Source: Chamaecyparis obtusa
Lineage: Eukaryota > Streptophyta > Pinopsida > Cupressales > Cupressaceae
Assembly (NCBI GenBank): GCA_027943335.1
Contig: BSBK01001113.1
Span: 1,265,666 to 1,329,665, forward strand
DNA: 64,000 nucleotides
Reading direction: 5' to 3'
Shown: positions 56,041 through 64,000 of the stretch, in pieces
Layout: the number at the start of each line of letters is the position of its first letter
How positions within the stretch are numbered: position 1 is the first letter of the stretch
The notes under the pieces: generated by a model
The model's database searches: none
Seen by the model: only the letters and a program-made list of their open reading frames with translations
Told to the model about the DNA's origin: nothing
Translations under genes and position numbers: made by a program

Positions 56041-59000
56041 GATTAATAAATATCATCTATTGTCGACCAAAAGAAATATTATATACATAAATTCTATTAA
56101 TCTTATAGTAAACATATATCATCTTGTAATTTCTAAAGGAAATCAACAAATATTTCAATTGACAAATTATGATCAATACATTAAGCTATATAAATATAAT
56201 AGATTACATTGTAATAATAATAATTTCTATATACATAAGTTTTAGGTTTCAAAAAAATCATAATTATTCAATTTATTTTTGAGCTTATAATCATAATCAC
56301 ATAACCATACAAATAATTATTTTTTTAATATTTTGATTCATTTTGCTAAAATTTATGTAACATCAACAAATAAAATCTATATTACTATTTCTAAAACTAA
56401 TATCGTATCCATTTATATTTAATCTCTAAACAATCCCATTAAATACACTAAATAATTAATATATTTTCATAAAATCATCTATAAAGGAGGCATAGAATCT
56501 TACAACGAAAGTGTAACAACTGCAGGCCCACAAAATTAGTAATTTAAACAAATTTTTAATCCCATGCAGAACAACTTGTGGGTTTGAATATCACGAAAAA
56601 TTCTGAATTGAAATGCTTAATTAAAAATAAACTAGCAATTGCATCTTAGTGTGTTGTACACTGTAGAGTTATGGAAAGGTTATTTAAGTATTTTTCCCTT
56701 TGTTTTTCTCTAGATCTCCTTATCTTTGTACCAATATATCTCATCATCTATGTATCTTTATATCTATTCCTCTCTATCTCTCCCTCTTTATGTATCTCTT
56801 TCTATCTTTAGCTCTTGATCTATCTCTTGTGTCTATCTATTTTTCTCCCATCCTCCCACTGCTCTCTCCATCACCCTTTTCCTCACAAAATATCACTACA
56901 GTGACTTACTCAACGCAAAGTTTTATGCTAACCAATATAATTACATATGTTTTCTATAATAAAGTAGCATAGAATTAAGTTTAATGACTATAAATGGCTT
57001 CTTAAATCTATTATTGAGTATTATATAAATATAATGAAATCTATTAAAAATATTAATTTATAATTTATTAAAAATTAATAATAATAATATTCTCTTATAA
57101 TATATTATAAAATATTATTATAATATTAATATATCATAACAATATTTCTTTAGTATTAAATATATAATTATTTATTTATTTGTTATATTTATTTAATAAT
57201 CTGAAAAATAATAAATATTATTTAAAATTTCTTCAAAATAATTGATTATTTTGAATCAAGTTTATAAATAAAATAAATATAAAAAAATTAAAATTACATA
57301 ATAAAAAAAATATAAAATCTAAATTTAAATAAACTCCTAAATTTTTAATTATAGGTGAACTATGAGAAAGGGAAAATATTTCCCAAAAAATGACTCATAT
57401 TGGTAATATAAAAATCTAAAGTTTAATTGTGAAATTAAAAAAATATTAAGTCTTTAATTAAATGTGGACTGATAAGTAGGAGATATTTTCTACCGCAAGT
57501 CAAATTGTGATATTGCTATCAGGATTTAATGTGTAGTTTTTTTTTAGTCAAACTCATTGACTCATGATTCATGATTTAAATGTGAACTATGAGAAGGACA
57601 AATATTTGCGAAAAAAGGGCTCTTATGGATACATTCCACTCTCATCTTCTATTCATGCTACTCATTTCATCTAGTATTAGTAATAGTATAATTTTACTCG
57701 ACAAAAGTAGACTTGACATAAATAGAAGATGAAACTCTTATTAATACCACTATTTTAATAGATATCTTCTTTTCTTTTATAATAGAATAAAAAAACATAT
57801 GTGATTTTCGTAAAAAAATGTTGATTTGTACTATTTCTTTGTCTTAAGATAGCAGAAACATAAAGACGAACCAGGCCACAAGCAGGCCAAGAGAAAAAAA
57901 AACCACAAAGACAGAACAGTCTACATAGGAAAAAGCATAGATAGGAAAAAAGCACCAGGAAATTTCTTTGATCGATGTTATTTTGGTGGGTTTAACTTCT
58001 CAGAACCCTTTCTCTACCGATATAATAAAAAATAAATAGTAATGTAGAAAAAAATGCAAAACACACATATTTATACATTAAATTTTTGAAAAATACATAA
58101 ATGTAAAATCATTTTATTAGTTCAATAATTTCTTCACATAATGTCATTTTTCATCATAAGATTTTAATTTCAAGTAAGATTATGAAAACAATTTTAAGAT
58201 GCACACTCTTTTATGCCTATCCAGCCCCCCAAAAAAATGCAGTGCTATGTGAGTCTCAAGAGTTCTATGGCACCGTTTGAAAGTAAGGAGAATAGGGAAT
58301 CTGTGAATGTTAATGTATTATTTAGGATTTACGCTTAAATGTGGGTTGTGAGTCATCGTTAATTATGCGCAGGCAACGTGGAGTGAAGTGTTTTCGTTTC
58401 TTACATATATACGAATTCACAAAGCCCTACAAATTAATCGCGATAGCTTTGATTACTGGCAAAATAATTTATCTCCGTCGACATGTCAGTTATGCGCAGA
58501 ATTAAATCTGACTTGTGTTGCTTCTCTGTCACGCCAATGTTTTGAAGATGTCAAGCTCTTCCTTCCACACTAAAATGACGCCTTTGTAAGGTTTGAGTTA
58601 GAGCTATGAGAGGAAGATGAGACTTCCTCATGACAACAAACGGGGCATCTGAGCTATAGTGAAGTGTGTGTGCAAAAGGAAAATTTGCTATAATGTTTTT
58701 TAATAGATATATTTATAACTAAAAAATATTTTAAAACTTAAAAAAACATTGTAAAAAGAAAAATTAAATGTGTGTATGGAGCACGTGTGTGCGGAGATTT
58801 TCATAAATATTAATGATATTTTTTTTCCTACAAAATATTAATTCAAGTTAAAAATTAAATCAATATTGAGGATATCTTTTTGTTTTAAAATATTTTAATT
58901 ATAAACATTAAATAAATTTTTTTTTAAATTCAATGAATTTGAATGACTAAAACTAAAACATTAAAACCTGTATACGTGAAGTGAAACAGTTTTCATTAAA

Positions 59001-60060
59001 CAACTCAAATTGTACAGAACGTGTTTTCATTACCGCTACAACTGTTATGGATGTCCAATGAAAACAACTCAAATTGTAATGAATTTTGTGGGTCGACGGT
59101 TCAAAGTTAAAGAAAACCCATAAACCACCAGCGCAAACATCTTATCTGGTTCATTGCACTCACTGTTCAATGCTCTTTGTATCTCCAGCACGTTCTTTTT
59201 TTTTTCATCCCCGCCAAAGTACAAAGAGTGTAATGTAACATCGTCAATATGTAGCCATTGCATGGAATATCGTAAGACCTTCGTTTTTTTTAGAAATGTA
59301 TAATGGACATTTAACTATCTATAACTAAGGTTTGAAGGTGTGACTCATCACGCAACTTGTTAAAATAACACACTTAGTTAAACGTTCATTTGTTATTAGT
59401 GGATGATTGTATTTCTATACAAAATATGACATATATGCAACTTAAATGGACCATATACCTATTAGTAACCATAAATATTTGTTATATCAACTTTTAAATC
59501 CAACACAAAAGGACCAATGCTTCAACACAAAAAAATTATTTGTTGTTATAAAAATAACATATTATTATATAAAATACAACTTATATCGAACACAAAGGGA
59601 TCAATAGTTGAACACTAAAACTTTTTGACAATCTCACACATTTCATGAGAAAATATAAGCCATTTTGGTTGTGTTCACCTTTTATATTTGCGATAAAACA
59701 AATTATTAATATGAAATATTCTAATGCATATACATTGCTACCCCAATAGTTGTACATATAAGAATATTATTTGTGCACTAAGATATCAATACTTGTTTAA
59801 GTGGGCATCTTATTTTATTAAGTGGGCACCTTATTTTTTAATTGACACACATATGATAGATAGCTATGATATATTATTTGAGACAAAAAATTATCTATTT
59901 CATTTGTTAATGTTCTTTTAATATAACATTTATAGGTTCTCATGTATTCAACTATTGGTCCATTTTTTATCAAAATTTAGAAAAAAATTTATTTACATTT
60001 AGATTATTTAATCACAATATATAATAAAAATAAGATGTAAGACTGAATAATATATTCACT
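56041..60060. other. Long AT-rich gene-poor stretch
   Basis: No domain-bearing frame was found. Minor features: a CT-rich tract at 56730-56880, and a similar block at 57354-57400 and 57580-57625 (GTGAACTATGAGAA(A/G)G followed by AAATATTT). An ATG-initiated 64-residue minus-strand frame also occurs at 59263-59069 (MQWLHIDDVTLHSLYFGGDE), which might be a small exon but has no recognised family. Confidence 0.4.
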
Positions 60061-60107
60061 AATGAATGTACGACTATTAAACCCCGCACAACTATGGTCC
60101 CTCTCCC

Positions 60108-60116
60108 CTATATACC
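60108..60116 (+). promoter_or_regulatory. Probable TATA box
   Basis: CTATATACC lies in a CT-rich context (CCCTCTCCCCTATATACC), typical of plant core promoters. It sits about 260 bp upstream of a strong splice donor, with transcription expected to start near 60140. Confidence 0.5.
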
Positions 60117-60139
60117 TTGCGACGTTTGAGTTTACGATT

Positions 60140-61230
60140 TATACAATACCCTCTAATGGAACACACGTATTTGAAGAAATGGGGTCTCTTTGCGCAAACA
60201 AAAACGCCACCAAAACCTACAATGGAGCAGCAAGGCTTGACTTTCCGATATATTGACAATAAATTCATGTATTCAAAACGCAAGCACAGATGGCATTGTT
60301 TATGCTCTTCCCGGTGACAATAAATTCATGTATTCAAAACGCAAGCACTGGCATTGTTTATGCTCTTCCCGGTAAGAATCCCCCTGCGCACAACATCTTT
60401 TGATTTATTAGAGTGCCCTTTGTTCCATTTCATTTTATTTTTTCTGTGAATTTGCAAGGTTAAGTCGCAAGACATTTCCTATATCTATGGCCAAAATTTG
60501 CTCATAAAGTATAGGTGATCTAGTTAGGGAAGTGCATTCCGCGTGGGTCATTGATGTTAGATTTTGTCTGGTACGTTTGATAGAGATTTTTTCTTTCTTG
60601 AGCTCAGAGTTGAGTCATTTGTAAGTTTTAACAGAGGAGATTGGGAAATGTATTCTGGGAATCAATTAGGATCAGCTATGTTATAATTAGCTTCAAATTC
60701 TGTATTGGGTTTTGATGCAGCTTGAAGATTGTTTAAGTTTTAATAGGTTTTCTTGGCTTTTGCTATGATTGCTAAAGTCCTCAATGCTGCAGCTTGATAA
60801 TTTTGGATTGATTGCTTTTTCCTAATTGCCAGCATAGAATTTTAAAATTTTGTGATATTCTGGAGTTCTGTTCTGTTGCACTCTCCTAAAGACTCTTTAG
60901 TGGGCCCCTTTGCGGTGTTCAGTAGAAAATCATGTATTCTGAAGATAAATATCATACATCACGCCTTTCTGACTTGCTAATATGTCATAAACTGTGATGG
61001 GTTCTTCACAGAATTTGAATTCAACATTTCTATTTGTAATACCCATGGTGGACACACAGCCGACAACTCACAACAATGGCACACCAGTACCAGACTTGGT
61101 TTTCTTTACCGAAGGAAAATCACAAATTGCAAGGAAAATGGTAGATGAAACTGTTGCTGGATTGGTAGCTCCAACTGTTGTTGGATTGCTAATCATGTCA
61201 GCCCTTGTCATCCTGAATGCTATCCTCTAA
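60140..61230 (+). CDS. Small single-pass membrane protein with a leader intron
   Basis: This is the most gene-like structure in the window. A 5' leader exon (about 60140-60371) ends in CCCG|GTAAGA. The intron (60372-61011) is T-rich and ends TTCTTCACAG. The second exon carries an ATG at 61045, the first downstream start in this frame after the acceptor that lies close to the exon edge. The protein is 61 residues, ending at the TAA at 61228-61230. Residues 1-33 are polar (MVDTQPTTHNNGTPVPDLVF, then EGKSQIARK). Residues about 38-60 form one hydrophobic segment (VAGLVAPTVVGLLIMSALVI), so a tail-anchored or single-pass membrane protein is likely. The frame has no stops or shifts, unlike everything around it. 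The family is not recognised. Upstream ATGs in the leader could reduce translation. Confidence 0.5.
60255..60372 (+). repeat. Tandem duplication across the leader splice donor
   Basis: Copy 1 (60255-60315, 61 bp) and copy 2 (60316-60372, 57 bp) both begin GACAATAAATTCATGTATTC and end TGCTCTTCCCGGT. They differ mainly by an AGAT present only in copy 1. Each ends in a potential donor: CCCG|GTGACA in copy 1, CCCG|GTAAGA in copy 2. Confidence 0.85.
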
Positions 61231-62040
61231 AATATTGGTGAATGTATTAAGCAGAGATATGCGGGTTCGGCGTTAAGCAGAAAAAATGCCTTCCACAAAC
61301 GCTACGCCATTCCGAGCGGTTTCGTGAATCTCCCAAACAACTGGTGGGGCGGCAGTGCAAAATGAATACCGTTGCGTAGGAGAAACATGAAGGGACGTGG
61401 CTATTTTTTTTTGGGAAGGAATGCGCCGTCGTGTAAATTTCAGAAATCAGAAAATACTATGGATTTTTATGAAAATTTCAGGGTTTGTTTTTCATCATCT
61501 GCATATTCTGAATCGAAAATAACCAAAAAAAAAATTTTAAAAACTCTACATTTTCTCAGATTTGAAGAAAAAAAAATTACATATATGGTGCATTCTATCT
61601 ATCGAGAGGATAGCCGCCGCCAACATGAAAGGTTACGTGATAAGACAGAAAACCAAAATGTACAGGTTAAGTCTGAAAACAATGAATGGTCAGGATCATT
61701 TTTCTAACAGTTGTTTCAACCGTTGATCTAATAAAGTAGGACACCTACAGCGTAATAAAACCCTATATCAAAAAAAAATTTAAATGGCTTTACAAAAAGA
61801 AAAGGTGTAATGCTTTCCACAAAACTGCAGAGCACATCTCAGATCTGGAGACAATCACATGTTTTAAAAGGCGGACATCTATACCTACAGATAAATTTGC
61901 ACGGTAATTTAGCCAAAAGAAAGGCAAATTTGGGAAAAAATAGTTGCAGGCCATATGTAGGATGTTCAGATCCCGCCACAAGTGAGAAGTAATTCGTAAA
62001 GCTTCCATTTTATCATGAAATTAAACAGAATTTCTACTTG
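61231..62040. other. Downstream region, no gene supported
   Basis: GC content rises slightly at 61255-61400, then falls. The block around 61440-61520 weakly resembles 3935-4020. No poly(A) signal could be assigned with confidence and no coding frame is convincing. Confidence 0.35.
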
Positions 62041-62285
62041 CGTTCTAAATCTTAAACTAAAACTCCATCTTTTAGTTGCAGTAAGCAAATTTAATGATAC
62101 TACATGGAACATCGCTTACCGCAATTAACAGCAGCGCAGCGCAGATTATAACTATCTCGCACTTCCCTCTCGAGCGAAGAACCAGTTGGAAGCTGAATTT
62201 TTTTGACTCTGCCTCAACTGATAAATGTGCTTCGCAATTTGATTGTTGCTGGCCTTTTGCGCCGGAAATCCGAGAGGGACAGACG

Positions 62286-62440
62286 CTTCTGTGTAAAGAT
62301 TGAAAACAAAATTTAAGGGAAGAGATGAGTTCACCGGCCCCTTTACATCGGCTTCTGTGTAAATAATGAAAACAAAATTTAAGGGAAGAGATGAGTTCAC
62401 CTGCCCTTTGCATCGGCTTCTGTGTAAAGATTGAAAACAA
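62286..62440. repeat. Tandem repeat of about 66 bp
   Basis: CTTCTGTGTAAA occurs at 62286, 62352 and 62417, giving two full units of 66 and 65 bp and a partial third. Shared text includes TTTAAGGGAAGAGATGAGTT. The minus-strand ORF over it (62560-62072) repeats ELISSLKFCF and has no recognised domain. Confidence 0.85.
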
Positions 62441-62624
62441 AACTTGCAAAGATTGCACGCCAATCACATGTGAGGAGCATAAACATTGCCCATAAACATA
62501 CGGTAGTAAAAATGGCAGAAAGCGTACGTTTTCTGAAACAAGGGAGATGTTTGCTCTCAAAGCCTACGTTTTATGGTTTTGCTCCTACATCAAATGTAGG
62601 TATGAATGATGGAGAGTTTTTTTA

Positions 62625-63650
62625 AACATAAAAGTTTTTTCCTAAAATGGCATGTACAATTTGTCTTAAACAAAAAGCTGAGAACCATGTGAGAGCGCCA
62701 GTACAAGTAAAATATTTTACATTTATCCCAAGAGATTTGGCATACCTTCTCATCACCTGACATACGGTGAGGTGTCAGAGATTTTGAGCTTCATTAAATG
62801 AAATTTCCTATCTGGTCATAATCTTCATACTGTTATTTGGTACAAGATACTTACAGTGCACAGCATCTGATCATCGTCGCCCATTTCAGTTTTGGGGGTC
62901 TGACTAGCATTTTTAGGGTCTGACTAGTCTGGCACCTATCTTTGTATGTAAACAAATGAATCATCACAATACCAATGTCCATTCCCCAATATATTAGTCC
63001 TTTCAACTTCGTTTTGAAATTAAGTTATTAAAAATTGTTTCAGCATGGAGGCAATTTGATTGACTGCAGGCTAATTGTTAGTTTAGAATGCACCGAGTCA
63101 TCATTATCTGAATGTTTTTGACTTGTGTTTGTTGAGAGGATGTAGTATGTACTATGTATTGTATGATTTCAATTTCTGCTTCTTCCAAATATAAATTGTT
63201 CTATTGCTATGTAAAATATACTTTCAATAGTATATTAGAAAATAAAAAATTAGGAAATGTAAAAATTGTATTTATCAGTGGGAATATATCTACTTAATTA
63301 AATCGCATGCTTTTCCCCATTCTATAAATACATGACTTTTATTAAAAAAAATCTTTTATTCTTTTTATATATATTTTTTAAGTTCAAAAGTTCTAAGTGA
63401 ATTTATTTTAAAGTTTTGCAATCAACCGTAATTAAATTAAGAAATTCAATAAATTATATAAATGTTAATAAAATATACATAAAAAAAAATATAATCAATA
63501 TGTTGTAATCACCTAAAATTAGTCTTCTAAACCATAGATCCGTAATCTCTAGTATGAATCATAATAATGAAAGTCCTAACTCAAAAGCAATTCAATCAAA
63601 TCAATTAATTTAACTAAATATTCTTGCACATTTCAAAGAATTGTCTTCAT
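62625..63650. other. AT-rich non-coding stretch
   Basis: No coding frame, repeat or RNA gene supported. Confidence 0.4.
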
Positions 63651-63654
63651 AAAT

Positions 63655-64000
<346 letters not shown>

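Noticed and set aside
58388..58573. 61-residue plus-strand ORF
   Set aside because: No conserved motif, no splice or promoter context, and length expected by chance.
62072..62560. 162-residue minus-strand ORF with repeated ELISSLKFCF
   Set aside because: Its internal repeat is exactly the 66-bp tandem repeat. Multiple frames are open over the same tract and no domain is visible.

Overview
The window is AT-rich nuclear DNA of a seed plant. It is dominated by decayed transposable elements, satellites and microsatellites, with very few plausible host genes. The evidence for a plant is the presence of Ty1-copia and chromodomain Ty3-gypsy polyproteins, L1-type LINE relics with DUF4283 and zinc-knuckle domains, TR-GAG-like non-autonomous elements, and plant-style GT-AG introns. 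The repeat load and old, stop-filled elements suggest a large genome such as a gymnosperm, but that is inference. No bacterial operons, CRISPR arrays, rRNA or tRNA genes were recognised.

Layout. 0.3-3.6 kb: a small Ty1-copia-like element on the minus strand with 267-bp LTRs and a chimeric interior. 4.5-5.1 kb: weak exon-like relics. 5.8-11.1 kb: LINE debris (a possible 3' tail, a DUF4283/zinc-knuckle ORF1-like copy, and an ORF2 C-terminus with RNase H). 11.4-11.9 kb: a possible plant transposon-protein fragment. 12.0-17.7 kb: a Ty1-copia element on the plus strand, with a 5' LTR and a complete but stop-ridden gag-pol, lacking a recognisable 3' LTR. 18.6-26.7 kb: the most unusual block. It has a cluster of stacked hairpins, a broken multi-exon gene with SDG and HGKGEHDG motifs (transposase-like), a convergent multi-exon gene with triplicated terminal exons, and a 71-bp tandem repeat just upstream of that second gene.

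27-29 kb holds GA-rich repeats and one long unrecognised ORF. 29.4-42.9 kb is a single satellite array of a 160-bp unit, about 35 units. Each unit is built almost entirely from two adjacent palindromes. An 8,066-bp chromodomain Ty3-gypsy element with two 1,669-bp LTRs and a CTAGG target-site duplication is inserted in it. 43.0-43.8 kb has microsatellites and exon-like ORFs. 43.8-45.6 kb is a second satellite with 358-bp units.

47.4-54.0 kb is a nest of foldback (long inverted-repeat) elements, present in several copies and both orientations, interrupted by a gag-only copia-type element with LTRs of about 129 bp. 54.1-56.0 kb contains a possible copia LTR with a TA microsatellite and a second DUF4283/zinc-knuckle copy. 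56-60 kb is AT-rich and featureless. At 60.1-61.2 kb is the best candidate for an intact host gene: a TATA box, a 5' leader exon, a leader intron and a 61-residue single-pass membrane protein. The window ends in a long TA/TATACA microsatellite.

The mobile elements appear to have shaped each other: the chromovirus sits inside a satellite palindrome, the gag-only element sits inside a foldback element, and the 18.6-26.7 kb pair may be the two genes of one large DNA transposon. Almost every element gene carries stops or frameshifts, so nothing here looks autonomously mobile today.
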